NCBI RefSeq assembly: GCF_007830435.1
Contig: NZ_VLLC01000009.1
Location: 46,437 to 110,436, forward strand
Reading direction: 5' to 3'
Origin: Desulfobotulus alkaliphilus
GTDB taxonomy: Bacteria > Desulfobacterota > Desulfobacteria > Desulfobacterales > ASO4-4
DNA: 64,000 bases
Part shown: positions 36,077 to 44,985 of the stretch, piece by piece
How positions within the stretch are numbered: the stretch's first letter is position 1
Layout of the letters: each line of letters begins with the position of its first letter
Program-made: the position numbers and the translations under genes
Notes under the pieces: model-generated
Told to the model about the DNA's origin: nothing
The model's input: the letters and a program-made list of their open reading frames with translations, nothing else
Database searches by the model: none

Positions 36077-38182
36077 ATGAGCCACCCCCATCTCCAGCAC
36101 CTTGAAACCCTTGCCTCAGACCTTTCGCCATGGTCTGCAGTCTTCCCGGAAGGCATCCGCAATATTCAATCCCTCAGGCAAGAGTTTCACACAAGGCTTG
36201 AGCGCTTTCAGGCGGAAGAGCAGCGTTTAAGCATCGGCATCATGGGGCAGGTGAAGGCTGGCAAAAGCAGCTTTGTCAACGCCCTGCTCTTTGGTGGTCT
36301 GCCCGTTCTGCCGGAAGCAGCCACCCCCAAAACCGCCAACCTCACGGCCATCACCTGGGGCGAAAGCCCCCTTCTGGAGCTGGAATATTACACTAAAACC
36401 GAGTGGCAGGCCCTAAAGGATCAGGCCGCATCCAAAAGCGAGCTTACAGAGGCTAAAATGGCAAGGGAGCTTATGGCCATGGTGGAAAAAAGCGGCCTTG
36501 ATCCCATGGAAAAGATCCACAAACAAAGGGAAAGCATTTCATTTAACAGCCCCAAAGACCTTGTTTCCGTTCTCAATGACTATGCCGGAGAAAATGGTCG
36601 CTTCACCCCTGTCATCAAAATGATACACATTTATCTGCCCATGGATGAGCTGAAGGGCTTTGAAATTGTGGATACACCGGGCATGAATGATCCCATCCTG
36701 AGCCGCACGGAAAAAACCAGAGAGTACATGGCCCGCTGCGATGTGGTTTTTTTCCTCAGCCGTGCGGGGCAGTTTCTGGATGCCTCGGATACGGATCTTC
36801 TGGCCAGACAGCTTCCCGGCAGGGGTGTCAAGCGCATGGTTCTGGTGGCAGGCCAGTTTGATAATGTCATTTATGAAGATGGCCCACAAAGAAACAGCCT
36901 TGAAGACTGTGAAAAAAACCTCTGCACCCGCCTGACCCGAAGGGCAGAGGATGAAATGGAAAAAATGGCGAGAGACTTTGAAATGAGGGAGAGGCCAGCC
37001 CTTGCTTCCCTGATGCGCAGCATGAAAACCCCTGTTTTATCCAGCACCTTTGCCCATGGCTTTGCCTCATGGCCCGAAGATAATTGGGGAAAAACCATGA
37101 AGCACATGCACAAGCTGCTTCAGGAGATGGCAGAGGAAGAATGGAACAGCCGTTTCAGCAGCAAAGACTGGCAGCGCATTTCCGGCTTTGATCTCTTGCA
37201 GGAGCATTACCAGAAGGCCAGAAATGAAAAGAAAGAAATTCTTCAGCAGCAGATCAATGGCCTGATTCCCGAATCAAAACAGCAGGTGGCCCTGCGTGTG
37301 GAAGAGCTTGAAGACAGCGTGAATCAGCGGCTGGATTTTCTCAATAAAAATGAAATCTCCGTCATCAATGAGCAAAGGCAGGCCTCCGAAAGCCGCATTC
37401 AGACCATTGCCGTGGTTTTAAGCGAGGTGATAAGCAAAAACCTGAACCATATACAAAAGACAAGGGCAGAAATCCTTGCGGATATTCAAGGGTCTTTGAA
37501 AGAATTTTCCAATCTCAGCACCCGCACGGGAACGGAAACCTACACCTCCTACAGAACCGTCAGCACTTCCAAATGGTATAATCCCTTTTCATGGGGAAGC
37601 TCAACGGATGTTGCTACAACCCATACCCGCTCTTACCAGTATGTTCTGGCTTCCGATGCCGTGGAAAAGGTGACTGGCTACGGCAATGAAAGTGCCGCAT
37701 CCATCAACCGCAAATTCAGTGAGAATTTTGATCCCCAAACAATCAAACTTGAGCTTCGCAAGGCCCTTTTAAAGGAAATGGAAACCGGCAGTGCAGATTT
37801 TAACCCCGGCTGGTTCCGCAGTGTGATTGAGCAGGGCATTCGTGAGCTTCAGATTCCTGTTTTTACAATGAACTACGGCAATGAGGCCGATGCCATTGTG
37901 CAGGAATTTCAGGGGGAAATCCGTTCCGATAAAATGGACAGCCTGAATCTCATGCTGAGCAAGGCCCTGCATAAAATCTTTGAACGCATACAGAAACTTT
38001 TTATCCCTGCCGTGGCAGAGGTATGCGATCAGCTTGAAAAAGCCAGAGAAACCCTTGCCGCAGTTCTGACGGAAAACCTGCACAAGGAACTGGCAGAGCT
38101 GGAAAAAGCCTTTGCAGACAAGGCTGCGGAAATGGATTCTTACAAAAAACTCCTTGCAAGGCTGGAGGAGGAAAAAAAATAA
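36077..38182 (+). CDS. Dynamin-like GTPase 2 (long form, LeoA-like)
   Basis: A 701-residue GTPase. G1 is GIMGQVKAGKSSFVNALLFG (about 54-73), the switch Thr lies in AATPKTANLTAI, G3 is IVDTPGMNDPIL, and G4-like VAGQFDN follows. Long helical stretches after about 370 form the dynamin-type stalk, with a Ser/Thr/Tyr-rich insert (GTETYTSYRTVSTSKWYNPF) near 475-520 where a membrane-contact loop may lie. The C-terminus is a coiled coil. Overall layout recalls LeoA of enterotoxigenic E. coli. It has AAAAAAGGAG upstream and is 126 bases after the TerB/DUF1566 gene. Confidence 0.88.
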   Translation: MSHPHLQHLETLASDLSPWSAVFPEGIRNIQSLRQEFHTRLERFQAEEQRLSIGIMGQVKAGKSSFVNALLFGGLPVLPEAATPKTANLTAITWGESPLLELEYYTKTEWQALKDQAASKSELTEAKMARELMAMVEKSGLDPMEKIHKQRESISFNSPKDLVSVLNDYAGENGRFTPVIKMIHIYLPMDELKGFEIVDTPGMNDPILSRTEKTREYMARCDVVFFLSRAGQFLDASDTDLLARQLPGRGVKRMVLVAGQFDNVIYEDGPQRNSLEDCEKNLCTRLTRRAEDEMEKMARDFEMRERPALASLMRSMKTPVLSSTFAHGFASWPEDNWGKTMKHMHKLLQEMAEEEWNSRFSSKDWQRISGFDLLQEHYQKARNEKKEILQQQINGLIPESKQQVALRVEELEDSVNQRLDFLNKNEISVINEQRQASESRIQTIAVVLSEVISKNLNHIQKTRAEILADIQGSLKEFSNLSTRTGTETYTSYRTVSTSKWYNPFSWGSSTDVATTHTRSYQYVLASDAVEKVTGYGNESAASINRKFSENFDPQTIKLELRKALLKEMETGSADFNPGWFRSVIEQGIRELQIPVFTMNYGNEADAIVQEFQGEIRSDKMDSLNLMLSKALHKIFERIQKLFIPAVAEVCDQLEKARETLAAVLTENLHKELAELEKAFADKAAEMDSYKKLLARLEEEKK

Positions 38183-38199
38183 GGGGATGAGGACTGCAC

Positions 38200-38221
38200 G
38201 GTGGCTGAGGCCCTCGAAGCC
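38200..38221 (+). repeat. Short dispersed element, GGTGGCTGAGG family
   Basis: The core GGTGGCTGAGGCCCTCGAAG lies between dynamin genes 2 and 3, bounded by the short inverted pair GGTGGC and GCCACC. It matches the cores at 8017, 42003, 44794 and, less well, 59981. Confidence 0.55.
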
Positions 38222-38286
38222 ACCACAAAACAAACACCTTCCATCTCCACGATAGGACAGATGAAAATTTAAAAAAAGGAGACCCC

Positions 38287-39948
38287 ATGTTTACACAACA
38301 GGAATGGATTTTAAGCAAGCTCCCCGAAATCAAAAACATATTTGAAAAGCATGGCCGCCCCGCAGAAAAACTGGATGAACTAAAAAAAGAGGTTGAAAAC
38401 TTCAAGGTAAGGCTGCCCCTGATCGGCCCCTTCAGCGCAGGAAAAAGCACCCTCATCAACACCCTTTTAGATCAGGATCTCCTTGCTATTGAAATAGACC
38501 CCACCACCGCCCTACCCGCAGAAATCCATTATGCAGAGCAAAACCGTTTCAGCCTCTGCCTTGAGGATGAAAGCCTTATTGACATTACAGAATCCGACTT
38601 AAAAGCCCCGCAAACAGAGCATCTCCATAAAAAACCCCTTTATGTCAAAGCAGAACTTGCCAGCGAAAAACTACAGGCCTTTCCCCATCTCTGCCTTGTG
38701 GATATGCCGGGCTGGGATTCCGGCATCAAGGCCCATTCAACGGCCATAGACAATTACATCAACCGCAGCCTTGCCTATGCCGTTGTCATTCCTGCGGGAG
38801 ACGGTACGCTGAGAAACAGTATCCGCGCCCTCCTTGCGGAGCTGGATCTTTATTCCATTCCGGTTTTTGTTTTCATTACCAAATCCGAAAAAAGCCTTCC
38901 GGAAGACATCGTTGCCATCACAGAACAGATCCGTATTGAAATTGCTGGTATCATGAAAAATGCGCTCTTCAGTGTCGCCACAATCTCTTCCCGCAAAAAA
39001 AACATAGAGCCTTTTGTACAAAGCCTCCATCAACTGGAAAAGCGTTCTGAATCCATTTTCAACATCAACTGCCACAGGCTTTTTGGTAAAAAGCTTCAAA
39101 TGATGGATGATTACCTCAGCACCCTCCTCAATGAAGAAAACATGACGGCAGAAGACATTGCCATGAAGCAGGATAAAATAAAACAGGAGATGGAAAGCTT
39201 TAGAAAAGACATGGAAAGGGAAACAAGAGAGCTGAAAAATCAGATAGATCCTTCGGCCCGCCGCATTCTTGATCTGGTAAAGGCGGATCTTCATGCCAGT
39301 CTGGAAAGCCTGACGGATGCCAGCCTTCACAACGGAGACATGGAAGGCATTGTGGGACAGATTGTAAGGAATGCCACAATAAAGGGCATGGAATCCGAAT
39401 TTCATCCCAAGCTGAAAAAATACATCAAAAGCCTTGGAGACACCCTCGCCGCAACCATATCAACCTCCTTCAGGGTAAATTTCAGTGATCTGGAAGAGGA
39501 CAGGAGCATGGACTCCATGCAGACAGGCATTCAGGGTTCTTTGTCCGCAGCACTTTTATTTTTTAGAACGATGCCCATTGTAAACATTATTGCTCCACTT
39601 CTTGTGGGGCTGGTCTCTTTTCTTTTCGGCAAAACTTCCAGTGAAGAAAAATTAGCCATCAAAAGGGAAGAAGCAAGGCAGCAGGTACTGCACAGCCTCA
39701 TCCCCGGTGTTTTGCAAAAACTGCACACCTCCCTGATTCAAATACTGGAACAAATCACGGAAAAGGTGGAAGGGGATATTAAAAAAAGCATTGATGAACA
39801 GGAAGCCAACATGAAGGCCGCCCTTGATGATCTCAGCCGGGAGCTGCAGCAGAGCGAAGAAGCCTTCAGGGCCAATCAGGCCGCAATCACGCAGGACAGA
39901 AGCACACTCCGGGAAATCATGACCCGCCTTGAAGGGGCCGCAGCATGA
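38287..39948 (+). CDS. Dynamin-like GTPase 3 (membrane-inserting form)
   Basis: A 553-residue GTPase. G1 is LIGPFSAGKSTLINTLLDQD (about 46-65), the switch is EIDPTTALPAEI, G3 is LVDMPGWDSGIK, and G4 is TKSEK. A coiled coil spans about 280-320. A hydrophobic hairpin at about 416-450 (ALLFFRTMPIVNIIAPLLVG, then LVSFLFG) should insert in membrane, and a second coiled coil ends the protein. It has AAGGAG before the ATG. Its stop overlaps the start of a fourth dynamin gene remnant by four bases, so this was part of a longer coupled operon. Confidence 0.88.
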   Translation: MFTQQEWILSKLPEIKNIFEKHGRPAEKLDELKKEVENFKVRLPLIGPFSAGKSTLINTLLDQDLLAIEIDPTTALPAEIHYAEQNRFSLCLEDESLIDITESDLKAPQTEHLHKKPLYVKAELASEKLQAFPHLCLVDMPGWDSGIKAHSTAIDNYINRSLAYAVVIPAGDGTLRNSIRALLAELDLYSIPVFVFITKSEKSLPEDIVAITEQIRIEIAGIMKNALFSVATISSRKKNIEPFVQSLHQLEKRSESIFNINCHRLFGKKLQMMDDYLSTLLNEENMTAEDIAMKQDKIKQEMESFRKDMERETRELKNQIDPSARRILDLVKADLHASLESLTDASLHNGDMEGIVGQIVRNATIKGMESEFHPKLKKYIKSLGDTLAATISTSFRVNFSDLEEDRSMDSMQTGIQGSLSAALLFFRTMPIVNIIAPLLVGLVSFLFGKTSSEEKLAIKREEARQQVLHSLIPGVLQKLHTSLIQILEQITEKVEGDIKKSIDEQEANMKAALDDLSRELQQSEEAFRANQAAITQDRSTLREIMTRLEGAAA

Positions 39949-40064
39949 ACGATCTTTCCCTTGAAAAACGCTATGGGCTGGTATGCGATGCCATCACCCG
40001 TCCAGAAGCCGAAGGGCCAATGGCGGCCCGCCTGAGCCGCATGGAAAATCTGACCCGGTTTTAA
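39945..40064 (+). pseudogene. N-terminal remnant of a fourth dynamin-like gene
   Basis: The 39-codon frame (MNDLSLEKRYGLVCDAITRP, then GPMAARLSRMEN) aligns with the start of dynamin 1 (MNTLTPEQSHSLICRAVSRK, then GPMAAILSRMEN). The match stops after MEN and a TAA follows three codons later. The start is coupled to dynamin 3 (ATGA). The rest of the gene has been lost, and an AAA/PD-(D/E)XK gene begins 154 bases on. Confidence 0.82.
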
Positions 40065-40217
40065 AGGAGCTTGCTGCCTTCCATGGGTATTCTTCTTTCT
40101 GCGGTATTAGAAAGGGGATTCTTCCCATGGATGCCAGGCCCTTTTTCATATATCTTGATGCTGGCCCAAGGCCTTGCCCGGAAAGAAAAGAAACCTTATT
40201 CCAGACAGGTAAAAACC

Positions 40218-41936
40218 ATGAGAAAACGCATCCTCTACGGCGAAGCCAATTATCCGGCCATTGTCCGTGAAAACGGCTACTTTGTTGACAAAACAGCCTA
40301 TATCCAAAAGCTGGAATTGGTTAAAAATACCGTATTCCTTCGGCCACGGCGCTTTGGAAAATCCCTTCTCTGCACCATGCTGGAGTCCTACTATTCGGTT
40401 TTATACAAAGAAAACTTTGAAGAGCTTTTCGGCCACACATGGATTGGCAAAAACCCAACGCCCCTGCACAACACTATGCTTGTGCTGCATCTGGATTTTT
40501 CCACTATTGAGACCGGCGAGCTGGAGGTGATGGAAAAAAGCTTTAACCATGTTGTTAATTCAAAAATCAAAGCCCTCATACAAAACTGTCATGCATGGCT
40601 TGAAAACAGTCCTTCATTTGACCCCATGGCAAGCGCCACAGCCAATCTGCAAAGTCTTGTCAACCATTTCACACCTAACCTGATTCATCCCCTTTATGTT
40701 ATCATTGATGAGTACGACAACTTTGCCAACCAGCTCATAACAGGACACAAAGACCTTCATTATAAGCAGCTCATGGCCGATGACGGTTTTTTGAAAACCT
40801 TTTTCAAGCTTTTGAAAGAAGGCCGAAAAACCGGAGCCATCCACAATGTTTTCATCACAGGTGTTCTGCCCGTCACCATGGATGAGCTGGCTTCGGGCTT
40901 TAATATTGCTTCGTTCATCACCCTTGAGCCTGAGTTTGAAAACATGATCGGCTTTACCCAGTCTGAAGTGGATACCCTGCTGGATGAAATTTACAAAGAC
41001 TATGAGATTAACCCGGATACCCGGAACGAGATTCAGGATGTCATTAAAAATCAGTATAATGGCTATCATTTTATCGACCCGCAAGGCGAGGTTGTCTATA
41101 ATTCCACCATTCTACAGTATTTTCTGGACGGCTTAACAAAAAACAGTACCATGCCTCAGCATCCCATGGGTATCAATCCTGAAGCCAGTATCCAGTGGCT
41201 CCAAAGACTTGGGGCCTCCAACCCGGAAAGTATAAAAAAATTTGTGGAAGAACTGCTTTTGCGGGAAAATGTTTCCTTTGACCGCTCCTTTACTCCAAAA
41301 ATAAATATGTTTTATTTTCTGGAAAAAAGTTATTTCCCTATTCTTTTTTTACACTTGGGTATGCTCACCCGAAAAAATGACTTCTTCCTCACCCTGCCCA
41401 ACCTCAACATGAAAAGAATCTTCGTGGAGTATTTCAATGAGCTGCACCGCATTGATGTTTCCACCCGATATGCGGACATGATGCAGGGCTTTGTCAATGA
41501 TCTGGATCTCAAAGCCCTCTTTGCGGGCTACTGGCAGGAATACGTATCCCAGCTTCCGGAAGCGGTTTTTTCTCAAGTGAACGAAAACTTCTACCGCACC
41601 ACCTTTTATGAATTGTGCTCCCGCTACCTCTCGTCATGGTTCACCTGGAATGTGGAAAGATCCTACCCCAAGGGCAGAACGGATCTTGAGTTTGTGGGCA
41701 AATTCAATGAATGTTTTGCAGGCATCCGCATGGTCATAGAATTCAAATACTTTTCCAATGCAGCTTTTAAGAAATTAAATACGAAAATTGAAGATTTCTC
41801 CCTGATGCCGGAAGATACGGAGCAGATTGCAGGCTATGTGGAAGGACTTAAAAAGGAGTATCCGGAGGCAAAGGTGACACAGCATGTCATTTATTGCTTC
41901 GGCAATGGGGGCTTTAAGGTTTTTGATCTTGAATAA
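40218..41936 (+). CDS. AAA-ATPase-like / PD-(D/E)XK nuclease-like protein, fourth copy
   Basis: A 572-residue protein starting MRKRILYGEANYPAIVRENG. Walker A is FLRPRRFGKSLLCTMLESYY, Walker B is YVIIDEYDNFANQL, and FITGVLPVTMDEL follows. The nuclease-like end has RTDLEFVGKFNECFAGIRMV followed by IEFKYF. It is related to the tandem pair but well diverged. I chose ATG 40218 because the conserved domain begins at once and AGG is upstream; the frame is open to 40071. It sits exactly where a fourth dynamin gene is broken. Confidence 0.88.
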   Translation: MRKRILYGEANYPAIVRENGYFVDKTAYIQKLELVKNTVFLRPRRFGKSLLCTMLESYYSVLYKENFEELFGHTWIGKNPTPLHNTMLVLHLDFSTIETGELEVMEKSFNHVVNSKIKALIQNCHAWLENSPSFDPMASATANLQSLVNHFTPNLIHPLYVIIDEYDNFANQLITGHKDLHYKQLMADDGFLKTFFKLLKEGRKTGAIHNVFITGVLPVTMDELASGFNIASFITLEPEFENMIGFTQSEVDTLLDEIYKDYEINPDTRNEIQDVIKNQYNGYHFIDPQGEVVYNSTILQYFLDGLTKNSTMPQHPMGINPEASIQWLQRLGASNPESIKKFVEELLLRENVSFDRSFTPKINMFYFLEKSYFPILFLHLGMLTRKNDFFLTLPNLNMKRIFVEYFNELHRIDVSTRYADMMQGFVNDLDLKALFAGYWQEYVSQLPEAVFSQVNENFYRTTFYELCSRYLSSWFTWNVERSYPKGRTDLEFVGKFNECFAGIRMVIEFKYFSNAAFKKLNTKIEDFSLMPEDTEQIAGYVEGLKKEYPEAKVTQHVIYCFGNGGFKVFDLE

Positions 41937-41993
41937 TTCTGCTCTGCAATGGGTATATGATTTGGAAGATGCAGGCCTGTGTTTTGCGTCTCT

Positions 41994-42180
41994 CCCTCTG
42001 GCCGGTGGCTGAGGCCCTTGAAGACGGACCTGCACGGCATACAGGCCAAAAACTGGACTTGTCCAATGCACTGAAGACTGTTGGCCTGAGTGCCGGAGTG
42101 AGGGAAGAAAACTTTAAAAAACACCTTCTCCATTGACTCTTTCTAAAGATTTTAAATGCCTGCAAAAGTCAGGAAACCCA
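41994..42180. repeat. Dispersed intergenic repeat, family C, copy 1
   Basis: About 190 bases match 44779-44985. Shared parts are the GGTGGCTGAGG core (42003), the inverted pair CGGCATACAGGCC (42035-42047) with GGCCTGAGTGCCG (42083-42095), AAAACTGGACTTG in the loop, and a tail CCATTGACT followed by TTAAA and AAGTC. It fills the gap before the WYL regulator gene; no gene is seen. Confidence 0.78.
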
Positions 42181-42230
42181 TAAAGAACATTGATGAAGGT
42201 TCATCATTCTAAAAAAAGGCAGAGATACCC

Positions 42231-43244
42231 ATGAGCAGTACAATGCGCCAATGCCTGATGCTTCGCATGATTCCATGGCATCCGAAAAAAATAGACACCG
42301 CCACCATTGAATACCGTTTAAAAGACAATGATGTGCATATTCACAGGCGAACCATACAGCGGGATTTAGAACATCTTTCCACCATTTTTCCTCTGGTATG
42401 CGATGACAGGGAAAAACCCTACGGCTGGTCATGGTCTGCGGAAGCTGAACTTTTTGATATTCCGCAAATGGACCCCCTGACGGCCTTTTCCTTCCGCATG
42501 ATGGAAGAATTTCTTCTGTCTGCCATGCCGCCCGCATCCCTTAAGGCCTTAAAACCCCATTTCCGCCATGCCTCCAAAGTTTTGGAAAGTATCCATGCAG
42601 ATCAACTGAAATCCTGGCCGGACAAGGTGAAAATCCTGAGCCGCTCCCAGCCCCTGACACCCCCCGGCATCGACAACGCCGTTCTGGATACGGTGTACGA
42701 ATGCCTCATGGAAGGCAGAAAATTTTCTGCATCCTACAGACGCAGGGGCCAGAAAGAAGCGGTGAACTACACCATCAACCCCCTGGGCATTGTCCTGCTG
42801 GATCGCATCATTTATCTGGTCTGCACCATGCGGGATTACAATCAGATGAAGGATATCCGCCAGCTTGCCCTGCACCGTTTTGTTTCTACGGAAAAAATGG
42901 AAGAAGCTGGCCTTGTGCCGGAGGGTTTTGATCTGCAGACCTACATAGACGGCGGCGCATTCAGTTATCTCAAGGGCGAAGAACCCATAGAACTGGAAAT
43001 CCTGCTGGAAAAGCCCGTTGCCGCCCACCTGTATGAAAGCCCCCTCTCTTCGGATCAGATTATCACGGAATATAATGAAACCCGTGTTCTCATCCGGGCG
43101 ACAGTGCTGGACACAGCCCAGCTTCGCTGGTGGCTGCTGGGTTTTGGTGAATCTGTTGAGGTAAGGCTACCTGAAAATCTGAGGGATGAGTTCCGGCAAA
43201 AAAGTGCTAAAATGGAAGCCATGTACCGGCTTACATCCTCTTGA
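42231..43244 (+). CDS. WYL-domain transcriptional regulator
   Basis: A 337-residue protein. The N-terminal winged helix (MRQCLMLRMIPWHPKKIDTA, then HRRTIQRDLEHLS) is followed at about 140-230 by a WYL domain (FSASYRRRGQKEAVNYTINP, LDRIIYLVCTMRDYNQMKDI) and a C-terminal WCX region ending VEVRLPENLRDEF. WYL regulators sense ligands, often nucleotides or nucleic acid, and frequently control phage-defence genes. It closes the dynamin island, on the same strand. The first 30 residues are echoed at the start of the patatin-like ORF at 46932. Confidence 0.92.
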   Translation: MSSTMRQCLMLRMIPWHPKKIDTATIEYRLKDNDVHIHRRTIQRDLEHLSTIFPLVCDDREKPYGWSWSAEAELFDIPQMDPLTAFSFRMMEEFLLSAMPPASLKALKPHFRHASKVLESIHADQLKSWPDKVKILSRSQPLTPPGIDNAVLDTVYECLMEGRKFSASYRRRGQKEAVNYTINPLGIVLLDRIIYLVCTMRDYNQMKDIRQLALHRFVSTEKMEEAGLVPEGFDLQTYIDGGAFSYLKGEEPIELEILLEKPVAAHLYESPLSSDQIITEYNETRVLIRATVLDTAQLRWWLLGFGESVEVRLPENLRDEFRQKSAKMEAMYRLTSS

Positions 43245-43258
43245 GAAAGGAAAAAACC

Positions 43259-43510
43259 ATGGCCAGAGAAAATGAGCTGCTCCTGTCCTTTCAACTGAAC
43301 CTCGTCGTCCCCCAACCCCTCAGCAGGGTACGGCATTTAGCCAAAACCAGTGCCGTGGAAAGCCTGAAAGAAAAGGGCATCAAGCCAGAAGATACGGTTA
43401 TTGATGTCATTCCAGCCAATTTTGAAAACATGCCCAAAGCCATGGCAAAAGTGCTGCCCCCCTTTTTTCCCGTTGGCAGCTGCACGGTGAATGTCTATTC
43501 AAAAGCCTGA
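43259..43510 (+). CDS. Small hypothetical protein after the WYL regulator
   Basis: It has 83 residues and starts 15 bases after the WYL stop with AAAGGA upstream, so it is cotranscribed. It reads LLLSFQLNLVVPQPLSRVRH and ends FPVGSCTVNVYSKA. No known motif is seen. It could be a small partner of the regulator. Confidence 0.65.
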   Translation: MARENELLLSFQLNLVVPQPLSRVRHLAKTSAVESLKEKGIKPEDTVIDVIPANFENMPKAMAKVLPPFFPVGSCTVNVYSKA

Positions 43511-43578
43511 TTTTGCAAGGGTTGCTACCGAATATTTTTCTGCCCTGCTTCCTGGCAAGATTTTCAACCAGCACTGTT

Positions 43579-43673
43579 CAGCAGTCCTTCCGCCAGCATC
43601 CACCCTGCCATTTCCCGGATTCTTTCCACAGGTGGCGTATAAGATCTGAACAGGCCTATGCCAGATTCTCCCC
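43579..43673. repeat. 95-base duplicated segment, copy 2
   Basis: It matches 25268-25362 at all but two positions. Here it is not attached to a helicase. On the minus strand an open frame (43770-43564) runs through it and reads ESGIGLFRSYTPPVERIREM, the same frame that is kept open in copy 1. No start support is seen. Confidence 0.75.
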
Positions 43674-43762
43674 TGGCACCACCTTTTGGGGTTTTTCCAA
43701 AATACGACATAGTAATTACAGGCATTTTGGACAAAAAAGGCCTTCCAACTGTAGAAGGTGAG

Positions 43763-44728
43763 TCAGACAAGGATACGCCAGCAGCGGTGTATCTTTTTTC
43801 TTTTGCTCTGATAATCTTCGGGAATGGTTTTTTGGGTGATCTCTTCGATTTCCCGAACCCTCAGGCTGTCCATTAGGGGTTCAAAGCCCTGATGATTGGT
43901 GGAAAAAAATACGGTCCCGCCCTTTTCGATGACATCCAGAACCCTGTGCAGCAGTTCAGGATGATCTTCTGCGATATCAAAGGTTTTTCCCTTATCCCTC
44001 GCCGATGAGTAGGAAGGGGGGTCCACCATGGCAAGGGAGAAGGTCTCGCCGTTTTTCTTGAGTATCTTCAGATGATCCATAGCATCGGCCTGAAGCAGCC
44101 TGTGTGTTTTTTCATCTACACCGTTGAGCCTGAAATTCTCCCCGGCCCAGTCAAGATTGCCCTGTGAGCGGTCAATGGAAAGGCTTTGCAGGGCACCCCC
44201 TGCGGCGGCGTAGCAGGTAAAGCTTGCCGTATAGCAGTAAAGGTTGAGAAATCTTTTTCCTTCAGCCAGCTCCCTGACCATGGCTCTGGTATTTCTGTGG
44301 TCGGAAAAAAGTCCCGTATCCACAAAATCACAGGGGTTGATCCAGAATTTCAGATCCCTTTCTCCCATGATGATTTTTTCGTCTGTCCGGTCAAGGCGGC
44401 CATAGCGTTTTCCGTCCCGTATGCCCGCATGTCTTTTTTTCAGATGCACCTTTTCCATGGGCACGCCAAGGGCAACTGCTGCAGCTTCTGCCATGGCCGG
44501 CAGCCAGTGGGGTTTAGACTGCTCCCGCATGTATTCCGCTATCACCAGATGCCCGCCGTACCAGTCCACTACCGCACGGATCTCCGGAATATCCCAGTCA
44601 TAGAGCCGGAACACCTCAAGGCCCTCACGCATAAAGCGTTTATGCAAATGCTTAAAACGTTTCTTGATGCGGTTGGCCAGCATACTGGCCTGATGTTTGG
44701 TTTTCGGATCTGTTATGACATCTGACAT
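43763..44728 (-). CDS. RlmK-like 23S rRNA methyltransferase (stand-alone)
   Basis: A 321-residue class I SAM methyltransferase similar to the C-terminal half of E. coli RlmKL, which makes m7G2069. Visible parts are RIKKRFKHLHKRFMREGLEV, RLYDWDIPEIRAVVDWY, DTGLFSDHRNTRAMV, the SAM site RFLNLYCYTASFTCYAAAGG, the acidic loop LSIDRS and the catalytic VDPPSYSS. The separate start ATG 44728 has GGAG upstream; the frame is open further into repeat sequence. E. coli has this domain fused to RlmL. Confidence 0.85.
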   Translation of the reverse strand: MSDVITDPKTKHQASMLANRIKKRFKHLHKRFMREGLEVFRLYDWDIPEIRAVVDWYGGHLVIAEYMREQSKPHWLPAMAEAAAVALGVPMEKVHLKKRHAGIRDGKRYGRLDRTDEKIIMGERDLKFWINPCDFVDTGLFSDHRNTRAMVRELAEGKRFLNLYCYTASFTCYAAAGGALQSLSIDRSQGNLDWAGENFRLNGVDEKTHRLLQADAMDHLKILKKNGETFSLAMVDPPSYSSARDKGKTFDIAEDHPELLHRVLDVIEKGGTVFFSTNHQGFEPLMDSLRVREIEEITQKTIPEDYQSKRKKIHRCWRILV

Positions 44729-44778
44729 CTGCGTGGCTCCGGCTTTATAAAAAATATGGTAATTATTCAGTAAGTTTC

Positions 44779-44985
44779 CCCTCTCCCCCTGGTCGGTGGC
44801 TGAGGTTCTCGAAGCCAGAAGGGCCTGGGCCTTACCCGGCATACAGGCCAAAAACTGGACTTGCCCAATGGACTGAAGGCTGTTGGCCTGAGTGCCGGGG
44901 GGAGGAAAGAAAACTGTAAAAAGCACCTTGCCCATTGACTTTTTCTTAAGATATTAAAAATCTGCCTAAGTCAAAAAGCCCATGT
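44779..44985. repeat. Dispersed intergenic repeat, family C, copy 2
   Basis: It matches 41994-42180, including the inverted pair CCGGCATACAGGCC (44836-44849) and GGCCTGAGTGCCGG (44885-44898), a perfect 13-base-pair stem apart from the inner T/A mismatch in the arm. It is positioned upstream of the RlmK-like gene, in opposite orientation to it. Confidence 0.78.

Noticed and set aside
43564-43770. Minus-strand ORF of 68 codons across the 95-base repeat as a gene
   Set aside because: No ribosome site or family match. Its conserved part is simply the duplicated segment.
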